A stretch of DNA of 64,000 nucleotides from Thermoplasmata archaeon (GTDB lineage: Archaea > Thermoplasmatota > Thermoplasmata > GCA-020350865): contig CP070751.1 in the NCBI GenBank assembly GCA_020348445.1, forward strand, positions 2,149,186-2,213,185, read 5' to 3'. The first letter of the stretch is position 1. Every line of letters begins with the position of its first letter. The position numbers and the translations under genes were made by a program. This document shows positions 52,801-60,875 of the stretch, piece by piece. A model generated the notes under the pieces. The model did no database searches, was not told the origin of the DNA, and saw only the letters and a program-made list of their open reading frames with translations.

Positions 52801-53813
52801 AAATCCTCGGGGCCATGCCCGGGTGCGATATGAACGACACCAGTGTATTCTTCTGTAACAGTATCAGAAAGCAGCACTTTATGTATCCACTCACCTTCTA
52901 AGTTCTGATGATATTTCATCTCACGAAGGAAGGGGTGCATGTATTCGAGTTCCGCTAGTTGGCTTCCACCTAAAAGATCCAGAACTTCGAAGTCTCTACA
53001 GCCGATTAAGGCCATAACGTCCTCCACCCTTTCCTCAAATAAGTACATGATTTCCTCCTTTCCTTTCATATTGAGCTTTACCTTCGCATAGATGAACTCT
53101 GGATTAACAGCTATAGCCAAATTTGCCAGTAAGGTCCATGGTGTGGTAGTCCAAATGAGGATGGACTCATTATCCTTACCTTTTAGAGGGAATCTAACAT
53201 AAATGGACGGGTCCGTTTCATCCCAGTACTCAACCTCAGCCTCGGCAAGGGCGGTCTGACATCTCGGGCACCAGGTTAAAACTCTCTCGGATTGTATCAA
53301 GAGCCCTTTATCATGTGCCTTGCTTAGGGTCCACCATTCCGATTCGATGTAATTGTTCTTTATTGTGAGATAGGGATTTTCCCAGTCCAACCAAATCCCG
53401 AGTTTTTTAAATTGATCCACCATCTTCACTTTAAAATCTTGTGCAAATTCCCGGCATTTGTCAACGAAAGTATCAATGCCCATCTCCTCAATTTGGCGTT
53501 TATCCTTTATTCCCATGGATTTTTCAACAAGAACCTCGATGGGAAGACCGTGCATATCGAAGCCTGCCTGGTCCCTGACATTGTATTTCTGCATCCTGCG
53601 GTATCTGAGTACGACATCCTTCAATATCTTGTTCCAGGCGGTTCCGAGATGGATATAGCCAGTGGTATACGGTGGGCCGTCGATGAAGTAATATTCCTTC
53701 CCGGTTTTGCATTGCTCCTTTGTCTTCTCGTACGCCTTGCTCTTAATCCACAGTTCCTGGATGTACTTCTCCATTTCATTTGGTTGATACTTTTTCTCAG
53801 CCTGATGAATCAT
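49818..53813 (-). CDS. ileS: Isoleucyl-tRNA synthetase fused to zinc ribbons and DUF835
   Basis: The first ~1050 residues are a normal archaeal IleRS: PPYTTGYIHLGT (HIGH-like), the editing domain, and KRMSKSSGN (KMSKS). Then the frame goes on without a break. A first zinc ribbon CEFC...CYSC starts near residue 1072 and a second CPLC...CSRC near 1117. A Glu/Pro-rich linker follows, and a C-terminal DUF835 domain (~1184-1331; GGTHLIKSE, ICFTRDFP, VILLSGIEYLI, LRLIQSMRD). DUF835 is an archaeal domain of unknown function usually found in signalling-type proteins. IleRS charges tRNA-Ile; the tail function is unknown. ATG 53813 with GGGGGA six bases upstream is preferred to GTG 53816. Confidence 0.92.
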   Translation of the reverse strand: MIHQAEKKYQPNEMEKYIQELWIKSKAYEKTKEQCKTGKEYYFIDGPPYTTGYIHLGTAWNKILKDVVLRYRRMQKYNVRDQAGFDMHGLPIEVLVEKSMGIKDKRQIEEMGIDTFVDKCREFAQDFKVKMVDQFKKLGIWLDWENPYLTIKNNYIESEWWTLSKAHDKGLLIQSERVLTWCPRCQTALAEAEVEYWDETDPSIYVRFPLKGKDNESILIWTTTPWTLLANLAIAVNPEFIYAKVKLNMKGKEEIMYLFEERVEDVMALIGCRDFEVLDLLGGSQLAELEYMHPFLREMKYHQNLEGEWIHKVLLSDTVTEEYTGVVHIAPGHGPEDFEIGKEFDIPPFCPVTEDGRFSEETGRYAGIDIKKGNDYIIAELKRKGLMLFDDEVTHRYGHCWRCKIPIIYRATDQWFLKVTEIKDDMLEEIADIPWYPDWAGSSRMHDWVSNARDWCISRQRYWGTPLPIWKCECGNIRVIGSIDDLSEGDNYKGDLDLHRPWIDAITFPCPDCNNTMKRVPDVMDVWFDSAVCAWAQLGFPGDKKEFQKWWPCKWITEAHDQTRGWFYSQLGAGVIAFDEIPYKSVLMHGWALDDAGKRMSKSSGNIVEPFDIIKDYGVDSLRFYLLKTSAPWDDLSFSEEGVKNAKRTLNILWNVYVFSTTYMSIDKFEPDKASFRSIRKYMRIEDKWLLSKAESLKKDVIAAMNNYDVHVACRKLEEFILEDLSRWYVRLVRDRTWVESEEPDKLAVYKVLHEVLMTVFNLMAPLTPHFAEEAYQNLDGKLPTIFMSPVVKYDKALVDSELNRQMDIAREIVERVASARQKAKIKLRWPVKLVVVKAGSPEVEDAVEALESVILRQTNAKALEIVRMGEQWGGMELEVKPNMEVIGPVFRQWASKIAALLQYQSARRIKEGIEKGEYSLGIEGQQVRIMPNMVSFMETLPKGVLQEEFSDGFIFLDTEITDEIRSEGFAKEMIRRIQEMRKEMNLHVEEEIHTKIKISDELYDILEGKKDYITRETRSQNLDFVTDELSEGYIVEWNAEGESFTISIVTERAIAEMEARKKAKELPVNLCEFCGNVLNYIEEYKRWYCYSCKKYASEEREEVPVEEKVMEGQPQFCPLCGAQLPENAIVCSRCGAPLLEELPEEVLPEEPVYEEPISEEAVAEEPVEAEEEEEEAMDIEKLKWGGTHLIKSETTDEHYKLIEQAVEKGHSAICFTRDFPKKLKDEFNFGETKVYWLSNIGKKDTIRPKNLEKLSLSMEQFLSRDENGVILLSGIEYLITNNNFITVLRLIQSMRDQVAVANSILIIPVNPSILEGSQLKLLEREVDVIL

Positions 53814-53984
53814 CACTTTCCCCCAATGTTTTTGTTGTATTTATTACTTATTAAGATATTCTCATGCAGTTTTTTTTCACTCCCAATAAAACCTCAGATA
53901 ACTTTAAAATATTTAAAACCATTTGAAGATATAACCTAAGGCTAAGCATTTATTATGGTTCACTCATATATAGGGGGGATATAT

Positions 53985-55280
53985 ATGGGCACGACAGCTA
54001 TTGTGGGAACGCAGTGGGGTGACGAAGGTAAAGGCAAGATCACGGATGTATATGCAGAGGATGCGGACATAATTGCTCGGTTCCAGGGGGGAAACAACGC
54101 GGGGCATACGATAGTTGTTAAAGATGAGGTCTATAAATTCCATCTTTTGCCTTCCGGAATAATAAGACCTGAGAAAACAGTTGTAATAGGCAATGGCGTT
54201 GTAATCGATCCAGAGGTATTGTTAAAGGAATTGGGTGATATCGAGGCAAGGGGCTTTAAGGTGAACAACCTTCTAATAAGCGATAGGGCACATGTTATCA
54301 TGTCTTACCATAAATTACTTGATGGATTGCAGGAGCAATCATTGGGTGAAGCAAAGAAAATTGGAACCACGAAAAGGGGTATCGGACCTACATACGGTGA
54401 TAAGATTGGACGATACGGTATTCGAATCCACGATTTGATAGATGAAAAGGACCTTTCAGAGAGACTGGACGCCCTTGTACCCCTGAGACAGAGGATGATA
54501 TTTGCCTACGACGGCGAATCTAAGATATCGAAAGAAGAACTATTGGATAAATATACTGAATATGGCAGAAAACTGTCAAAATATGTGACAGATACATCCG
54601 TTTTTTTGAACAAGGCAATAGACGAAGGGAAAAACGTGCTTTTTGAAGGTGCCCAGGGTGCAATGCTGGATGTGGATTTCGGCACTTACCCATATACGAC
54701 TTCCTCCCATACTGTTTCCGGTGGTGTGTGTATAGGTCTAGGTATTGGCCCAAAAAAAGTCCATCGGGTGATAGGGGTTGTCAAAGCCTACACAACAAGG
54801 GTCGGGGGCGGTCCCTTGCCTACAGAGCTTACAGATGAGATTGGGGAGCACTTGTTAAATAAAGGTGGGGAGTATGGCACCACCACAGGAAGGCCTAGAA
54901 GGTGCGGGTGGTTGGATCTGGTTGTTGTTAGACATGCGGTTCGATTGAACTCATTGGATGCAGTGGTGATAACGAAAATAGATGTTTTGAATGGATTAAA
55001 GAATATCAAGGTGTGCAGGGCCTACGAATTGGACGGTAAGGAAACAGTGAATTTTCCATCCAACCTGAAGGTCTTGGCACGTTGTAAGCCTGTTTACGAT
55101 GAGCTTGCCTCTTGGGACGATTTCTCAAAGGAGGAAGGCCTTAAAATGGCAGAGGAAGGTTATGATGCTCTTCCAAATGAGATGAAGGTCTACTTAAAAT
55201 ATATCGAGAAGAACCTTGGGGTGCCCATTGAAATGGTTTCCCTTGGGCCGGGAAGGGGGGAGACTGTGGATCTACGATAA
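53985..55280 (+). CDS. purA: Adenylosuccinate synthetase
   Basis: The 431-residue protein begins with GTQWGDEGKGK, the GTP loop, and has QGGNNAGHTIV, GTTKRGIGPTY, EGAQGAMLDVDFGTYPYTT and TTTGRPRRCGW. It makes adenylosuccinate from IMP, aspartate and GTP. ATG 53985 follows GGGGGG at 6 bases; the ORF from 53955 has no such site. It is divergent from ileS and convergent with ncsA, with a 4-bp gap. Confidence 0.97.
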   Translation: MGTTAIVGTQWGDEGKGKITDVYAEDADIIARFQGGNNAGHTIVVKDEVYKFHLLPSGIIRPEKTVVIGNGVVIDPEVLLKELGDIEARGFKVNNLLISDRAHVIMSYHKLLDGLQEQSLGEAKKIGTTKRGIGPTYGDKIGRYGIRIHDLIDEKDLSERLDALVPLRQRMIFAYDGESKISKEELLDKYTEYGRKLSKYVTDTSVFLNKAIDEGKNVLFEGAQGAMLDVDFGTYPYTTSSHTVSGGVCIGLGIGPKKVHRVIGVVKAYTTRVGGGPLPTELTDEIGEHLLNKGGEYGTTTGRPRRCGWLDLVVVRHAVRLNSLDAVVITKIDVLNGLKNIKVCRAYELDGKETVNFPSNLKVLARCKPVYDELASWDDFSKEEGLKMAEEGYDALPNEMKVYLKYIEKNLGVPIEMVSLGPGRGETVDLR

Positions 55281-55284
55281 TTAT

Positions 55285-56211
55285 CTAAGTTTTTGCTATG
55301 GCCTTTATTTCTTTGATCATACTGCATGATTTGCATATTTTACTGAGTGTTGGCTCTCCACAATCTTTGCATTTTAAAAGTTTTGCAGGCGGGAATGATT
55401 TAAGAAGAGCATCGGAAATGGAATCATAACTTTGAAGTAGGGCGTGTCGTGTTCCTGGGGTATCCTTTTCCAGGTTGTTTATGATATCCCGAAACCTTCC
55501 CCGTTGTGCTCTTTCGGAATAAGGGCATTCGCCATGGTAGAATTCGATTCTGTTGAGCATGGCATAAAGGTAGCTCTCCTTTTCTGGAATAAGCCTCAGG
55601 GGTTGGATTCTGGGAACGAGACCCTCCTGCACCCTTTCATGTGGCCCCAGTCTTGCGAGCTTGGCTATATCTCCTCTCATGATGTTCATGAGTATGGATT
55701 GGGCTGTATCGTCCAGATTAAGGCCAGTGGCAAGCCTTGTAGCATTAAGTTCCTTTGCCTTCATATTCAGGCATTTTCTTCTGAATACACCGCAGTAAGA
55801 GCAAGGGGTTGTTTTAATTGGAAGTTTCGAGATATCGTCCATTGTGATGTCCACTGCATCCTTGAAGCTGACGATATGCAGAGGGATATCCATAAGTTCA
55901 CAGTTTTTCTTGGCAAATTCCATGCTCTCGGGCCTGTAATCTGATATTCCCTCATTTACGCAAATTGCGTGTATCTCGGTGTCCTTTCTTTCTTCCAGAA
56001 TATTATTCAGGATATGCATGGCCACGACGCTGTCCTTTCCACCTGATAGAGCAACTGCGAAGACTTCATCCCTCTCTAATTTGAACTGCTTCCTCAACTC
56101 CTTCTTCACCCTTTTTTCCACGAATTCGGTGAGGTGGAGCTTACAAAGGTGCGCGCCGCTGTATCTGATGAAAGTCACGGCATTCTTGCCGCATTTGTCG
56201 CATGCCTTCAT
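55285..56211 (-). CDS. ncsA: tRNA 2-thiolation enzyme, NcsA/TtuA family
   Basis: This 308-residue PP-loop ATPase has SGGKDS at ~56, an N-terminal CDKC zinc pair, the central CSYCGVFRRKC cysteines, TGLNLDDTAQS, and a C-terminal CKDC...CKSC ribbon. The family adenylates and thiolates U34 or U54 of tRNA and takes sulfur from a ubiquitin-like carrier activated by an E1-like protein (known for SAMP2/UbaA and TtuB/TtuC). This gives one possible client for the Ubl and E1 proteins at 1-7 kb, though it is far away. Confidence 0.92.
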   Translation of the reverse strand: MKACDKCGKNAVTFIRYSGAHLCKLHLTEFVEKRVKKELRKQFKLERDEVFAVALSGGKDSVVAMHILNNILEERKDTEIHAICVNEGISDYRPESMEFAKKNCELMDIPLHIVSFKDAVDITMDDISKLPIKTTPCSYCGVFRRKCLNMKAKELNATRLATGLNLDDTAQSILMNIMRGDIAKLARLGPHERVQEGLVPRIQPLRLIPEKESYLYAMLNRIEFYHGECPYSERAQRGRFRDIINNLEKDTPGTRHALLQSYDSISDALLKSFPPAKLLKCKDCGEPTLSKICKSCSMIKEIKAIAKT

Positions 56212-56384
56212 TAGAAGATGTGAAAGGTTTGGCGTTATTTAGAGGTTGGGATTGATAAATTATTTCATCACGCTATTTGAATACTTTTTTAAGTTCCCCT
56301 TTTTGGGCATTATCGCTTTTATTTACAGTTAATAGTACTCCATCACCAAAAGCTATATAACCCCCAAGAATAATCTATGAGTAT

Positions 56385-56711
56385 ATGGAAAATGAATCCA
56401 GCCAGGAACAGGAAGAAACAGACCAAGAAACTCCTGTAAAAACCGTTGATTCTGCAAAAGAGCCCAAGAAAGCAAGCACCGCCATACCTTTGATGATCAC
56501 GCTCATCGGGATATTCTGCTACTTGGGAGTGATTATACCCTCGGTCTTTGGATCCTCCAACAGATTATTTGATTATTCCATTTTTGATATACTTCTTATG
56601 GTGGGAGGAGCTGCTTTAGTGGGTTTGGGTGCATACTTCTGGTTCAGTGTTAAAGCTGAGATGCTCGAAGTTATGGAAGAAGAGGACAAGAAGTCCCTAG
56701 AGGCGGCCTGA
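56385..56711 (+). CDS. Small two-TM protein with acidic N-terminus
   Basis: The 108-residue protein has a Glu-rich disordered N-terminus (1-32), two membrane helices (about 35-53 and 68-88) and an acidic C-terminus. The two termini are probably on the same side. It overlaps the convergent wHTH gene by 15 bases. No family recognised. Confidence 0.7.
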   Translation: MENESSQEQEETDQETPVKTVDSAKEPKKASTAIPLMITLIGIFCYLGVIIPSVFGSSNRLFDYSIFDILLMVGGAALVGLGAYFWFSVKAEMLEVMEEEDKKSLEAA

Positions 56712-57818
56712 GTGGGATACCTTTTTTAAAAGACCTTTAATTTCCATCAGCTGACAAATTATACAGTGATTAATAGTGGGGGAGTCAATATCTCCAAATT
56801 TCCCACTCTTTATCATATGACATTTATGTCCAGTCTCCCAGGGACAGTTCAATTCCCCAGGTTCTAATACAGGCTTTGCCACTATTTCTTCTGCCTCCTC
56901 CAATAATGATTCCCCAAAATGTATGGCATCTTCTATTTGCCGATAAAAATCAGGGGAAATCTCATCTTCAGCTACAACAACGGAAGTGAGGGGTTCAGAA
57001 TCAGGCTCAGAAGCTGATTCTAGAATGGATGCAGAATCTATCTCAGATACCACCTTTTCCTTTGGCAATTTCGACTTCTGTTTTTTGGCTTCGACCATCA
57101 TTGGCTCTGAGACCGGCGTTCCCGATTCCATTTCGCCAGATATCCTCTTCTCCTTCACCCTTTTTTCCAATTTAGTGGCCTTGTCCACCTCTATTCTGCC
57201 TTCTCTATCATCTTTAAGTATAGCTTCATCGGATTTGATTTGGATTACCTCTCCCTCTTCTGTGAGGGTGCTTTCCAACTCCCCAGATACAGTTTTTATT
57301 TTGATGCCTTTTTCCTGCTCAGCATCATCATCTTCTATTACTTCCTCCAGTGCTGGGACACCGATACTTCCCGTGTTATTAACTTCAGATGATGATATCC
57401 GTTCTGCTTTTATATGTTCATCAATGCCCTCGATGATCTCATTTGAAAGGTTACCAACCTCAGCCACATGAATTTTTTCCTCCAGTAACTTGGAATAATC
57501 CACCTTCTGGGTGAAGATGCTCTTTTTTGCGTGCTTTGCCTTGTTGAGGACTTCCAATGCCTTGATGTCCTTATGCCATACATCCTCATCAAAGGTTTTT
57601 ACGAGTTCCACCCCTTTGGGGGTGATGGTCACCGTAAAATTACTGGGTCCCACCCATTCGATGGAGATGTAACCTTCCCTTTCAAGTGCCAATACTTCCT
57701 TTTCCAAATCACTATATCTAATACCCCTTATATTGTGGAAAAAGACCTCTCTGTCTGCTCCGGTATAGCCCCTTTTGGCTACGATTATGAGAATCTTGTT
57801 TCCCATTTCGGAAGTCAT
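56697..57818 (-). CDS. Winged-helix protein with long acidic linker and C-terminal Cys motif
   Basis: Residues 1-90 look like a winged helix (ILIIVAKRGYTGADREVFF and ALEREGYISIEW wing with FTVTITPKGVEL). A long charged, low-complexity centre follows, then a C-terminal segment with CPWETGHKCHM and CIICQLMEIKG, four Cys plus His that may bind metal. ATG 57818 follows GGGAGGTG 5 bases upstream; GTG 57824 is the alternative. DNA-binding regulator is the likeliest guess. Confidence 0.72.
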   Translation of the reverse strand: MTSEMGNKILIIVAKRGYTGADREVFFHNIRGIRYSDLEKEVLALEREGYISIEWVGPSNFTVTITPKGVELVKTFDEDVWHKDIKALEVLNKAKHAKKSIFTQKVDYSKLLEEKIHVAEVGNLSNEIIEGIDEHIKAERISSSEVNNTGSIGVPALEEVIEDDDAEQEKGIKIKTVSGELESTLTEEGEVIQIKSDEAILKDDREGRIEVDKATKLEKRVKEKRISGEMESGTPVSEPMMVEAKKQKSKLPKEKVVSEIDSASILESASEPDSEPLTSVVVAEDEISPDFYRQIEDAIHFGESLLEEAEEIVAKPVLEPGELNCPWETGHKCHMIKSGKFGDIDSPTINHCIICQLMEIKGLLKKVSHSGRL

Positions 57819-57910
57819 CGGCACCTCCCCTCATATCAATAATGTACTTTCGTATATTAGGATTTTTGCATTATAAAATCAATAAGCATAAGGAAAAAAA
57901 TCGTAAGAAA

Positions 57911-58675
57911 TTATAACTTTTTCACTTCTTTTACAATATTTGGTAGTATATCCTCAACCTTACCTTTTATAATCCAATCCGAAATAAGACCTGTTAAAAA
58001 GGTCTCTTCTAAATTGATCTCAAGCACTTTCGCACCATTCTCACCTGCCATAACAGGCATATGGGACATGGGTGAAACAACAGAAGAGGTCCCAACAACT
58101 AGCATCAATTCACATTCCCTGGCAAGGGCATAGGAGCCAAAAAGAACTTCCTGGGACAGCTGCTCTCCGAAAAGCACAACATCGGGTCTTAGGGCAAATC
58201 CGCATTCACATCTTGGAGGTATCTCTATTTGGTATCGCTCTATGGGATAGGTCTTGTTGCATTTCATACAAATTAAGGTGCGATTGCTACCGTGCAGCTC
58301 CCAAACGTTCTTGCTGCCTGCGGCCTGATGCAGGGAGTCAACGTTTCCTGTGATGATGCCAGAAAGAAGTCCCATTTCCTCCAGCTCAAAAAGGGCAATA
58401 TGCGCGGGATTTGGCTTCGCAGGTAATATGGTATCTATCATCTCTTTCAGCATTATCCATACCTTTTTGGGATCTTCCAAAAATGCAGCGACATGAGCAT
58501 ACTCGTCAGGGTTGTACTTCTCCCAAAGTCCCCCCTTTCCTCTGAAAGGTGGAATCCCGCTTGCTACAGAGATTCCCGCTCCTGTGAGGGCAATGGTGTT
58601 TTCTGACACGATGATCGCTTTTGCAGTCCTCTTTATTAATTCATCTTGGTTATTCAAGTGAGTTTCTGTGTTCAT
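57911..58675 (-). CDS. Sir2-family NAD-dependent protein deacylase
   Basis: The 254-residue sirtuin has TGAGISVASGIPPFRG (residues 31-46), the catalytic His128 in ELHGS, and a zinc site C137xxC140, C156 and C158. The conserved TQN(I/V)D motif reads TGNVDS, so the Gln that contacts NAD is Gly110. GTSSVVSPMSHMP matches the late NAD motif. Archaeal targets include Alba-like chromatin proteins (family knowledge). It stands alone, on the minus strand. Confidence 0.93.
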   Translation of the reverse strand: MNTETHLNNQDELIKRTAKAIIVSENTIALTGAGISVASGIPPFRGKGGLWEKYNPDEYAHVAAFLEDPKKVWIMLKEMIDTILPAKPNPAHIALFELEEMGLLSGIITGNVDSLHQAAGSKNVWELHGSNRTLICMKCNKTYPIERYQIEIPPRCECGFALRPDVVLFGEQLSQEVLFGSYALARECELMLVVGTSSVVSPMSHMPVMAGENGAKVLEINLEETFLTGLISDWIIKGKVEDILPNIVKEVKKL

Positions 58676-58787
58676 TATAAATCCTCTTTTGTCGTCTTAA
58701 TATAGTGATGGGGCCCCCTAGATCATAAACCCTACAAGTATTGTCTGTGCATCCTACTCAAGGTCATCTATTAAGAGTGCGAATTCC

Positions 58788-59663
58788 TCAGCTCGTCTTA
58801 GAAAAATCACTGATAAGATCGATTACGATCTCTCCTATGCGGCCCATGTTCTCGTATGTTTGGGCACCGAGATGTGGTATCAGAAGCACATTTTCAGCGC
58901 CCAGAAGTGGGGAGCCCTCTGGCGGCTCGGCATGATAGACATCAATTCCCGCGTATCTTACCTTCCCTGATTTCAGAGCCTCTGCCAGATCCCCATCAAC
59001 AATGAGTTTTCCCCGTGCTGTGTTTATTAACACGACACCATCCTTCATCTTTGCTATTGTATCCTTGTTGATAATTCCCTTTGTCTCATCTGTAATGGGA
59101 GTGTGAAGTGAGATAATATCTGATTGTGAAAGAAGCTCATTTAAGCTTACGATTTTTGCGTAATCAGATGGTTTGTCTGATTTTCTGTATGCGATCACGT
59201 TCATACCAAATGCCTGAGCCCTTTTTGCCACCTCGGTCCCAATCAACCCTATTCCTATAAGACCCAATGTCTTTTTGTAAAGCTCCTGCCCTTTTAACTG
59301 CTTTTTTATCCACTCGCCATTTTTGGTGGTATTGTGGGCCCTTACAATGTTTCTCTGAATTGCAAGCATCATTGCAAAGGCAAGCTCTGCAACTGCAATG
59401 GAAGATGCCTCGGGTGTGTTGTGAACCCTGATGCCCTTTGATTTGGCATATTCCACATCGATGTTGTCTATTCCCACACCACCTCTTATTATCATCTTAA
59501 GGTTCTTTGCCTCATCAATATATTCCTTTCTGGCCTTGGTTGCGCTTCTCACCAGAATGATATCTGCGTCCGTATACTCTTCTTTATTATCAGTGACTTC
59601 ACCAAACTTCTTCAACTTATCTGGAAGATCCTTTGAAAATGGATCCGATATTAATATCTTCAT
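58788..59663 (-). CDS. serA: D-3-phosphoglycerate dehydrogenase, short form without ACT
   Basis: About 291 residues: substrate half-domain, NAD loop GLIGIGLIGTEVAKRA, then NTARGKLIVDGDLAEAL and IPHLGAQTYENMGR with the catalytic His. The regulatory ACT domain of long SerA is missing. It oxidises 3-phosphoglycerate, the first step of serine synthesis. ATG 59663 has GGGGTGA 5 bases upstream; GTG 59672 would form a GTGA overlap with the serC stop. It is last in the DUF1015-serC-serA operon. Confidence 0.9.
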   Translation of the reverse strand: MKILISDPFSKDLPDKLKKFGEVTDNKEEYTDADIILVRSATKARKEYIDEAKNLKMIIRGGVGIDNIDVEYAKSKGIRVHNTPEASSIAVAELAFAMMLAIQRNIVRAHNTTKNGEWIKKQLKGQELYKKTLGLIGIGLIGTEVAKRAQAFGMNVIAYRKSDKPSDYAKIVSLNELLSQSDIISLHTPITDETKGIINKDTIAKMKDGVVLINTARGKLIVDGDLAEALKSGKVRYAGIDVYHAEPPEGSPLLGAENVLLIPHLGAQTYENMGRIGEIVIDLISDFSKTS

Positions 59664-59668
59664 ATTTT

Positions 59669-60760
59669 TCACCCCTCTACCTTATTGTTTTCCTGAAATT
59701 CCTTTAAAAATTCAGCAAGTTTCTTTGCCCCCTCAACTGGCATTGCATTGTACATCGAGGCCCTCATGCCTCCAACTGACCTGTGGCCTTTAAGCCCGGT
59801 CAATCCCTGGGCTTTTGCCTCCTCTATGCACTTTGCACCCAGCTCATCTGAAGGCAGCCTGAATGTCACGTTCATCAAGGAGCGCGAATCCAATTCGGCA
59901 TGGCCTTTATAGTAACCATCTGATTCATCAATTACCTTGTAGATCGCCTCAGCCTTCTGTTTGTTCCGATTCTCAGCACCTTCAATTCCACCGTTTTCCT
60001 TGAGCCATTCCATAACCAGCTTGCATATGTATATTGGGAAACACGGAGGTGTGTTAAAGAGCGAATCTTTTTCGGCATGGGTCTTGTACTTGAGCATAGT
60101 GGGGAGCTCATCAGGGCCACTTTCAATAAGATCCTCTCTTATGATCACGGCTGTAACTCCAGAAGGGCCCATGTTCTTTTGAGCTCCAGCATATATCAGG
60201 CCAAATTTCCCCACATCTATTTTTCTGGCCATGATATCAGAGGACATATCTGTAATCAGTGGGACATCGCCTGTATCAGGATAAGTTAGCCATTGGGTTC
60301 CGAAGATCGTATTGTTGGAAGTTATATGCACATAAGATGCGCCCTGGCTGAATTTTATGTCCCTTGGAATATACGAGAAATTCTTGTCTTCTGAGGACGC
60401 AACGACGTTCACATTGCCAAGAAGCTTAGCCTCCTTTATTGCTTTCTTTGACCACGTTCCTGTATTTACATAGTCGGCACCTTGTTCAGATTTCATCAGG
60501 TTCTTGGGAATCATAAAAAACTGTGTTGATGCGCCTCCCGTAAGCCATAGGACCTTGTAGTTGTCTGGTATTCCGTAGACCTCTTTCATTAGTGAAGAAG
60601 CCTCTTTTATCACGTCATCAAATTCCTTTGCCCTGTGGCTTGTTTCCATAATTGATATGCCTGTGCCCTTGTAATCCAAAAGCTCGCTTTGTGCTTTCTC
60701 TAAAACCGGCAATGGTAATGTGGCCGGCCCAGCATTGAAATTATACACTCTCTTCACCAA
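59669..60760 (-). CDS. serC: Phosphoserine aminotransferase
   Basis: The 363-residue protein starts VYNFNAGPATLP and has MSSDIMARKID, IYAGAQKNMGPSG with the PLP Lys, and GHRSVGGMRASMYNAMP, all typical of SerC. It makes 3-phosphoserine from 3-phosphohydroxypyruvate. The TTG start is supported by AGGAGGTT about 7 bases upstream; GTG 60757 is the next codon. It is directly coupled to serA by overlap. Confidence 0.95.
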   Translation of the reverse strand: MVKRVYNFNAGPATLPLPVLEKAQSELLDYKGTGISIMETSHRAKEFDDVIKEASSLMKEVYGIPDNYKVLWLTGGASTQFFMIPKNLMKSEQGADYVNTGTWSKKAIKEAKLLGNVNVVASSEDKNFSYIPRDIKFSQGASYVHITSNNTIFGTQWLTYPDTGDVPLITDMSSDIMARKIDVGKFGLIYAGAQKNMGPSGVTAVIIREDLIESGPDELPTMLKYKTHAEKDSLFNTPPCFPIYICKLVMEWLKENGGIEGAENRNKQKAEAIYKVIDESDGYYKGHAELDSRSLMNVTFRLPSDELGAKCIEEAKAQGLTGLKGHRSVGGMRASMYNAMPVEGAKKLAEFLKEFQENNKVEG

Positions 60761-60875
60761 ATTTTCAACCTCCTATTTCGTTTTCTTACTCTCCCTTTTT
60801 TATTTCTCTTTCACCGAGTATTTATCTCTCGGTTTTCTACCTCCACCCGACCAAGAGGGAAAGCCCCTTGATCAT

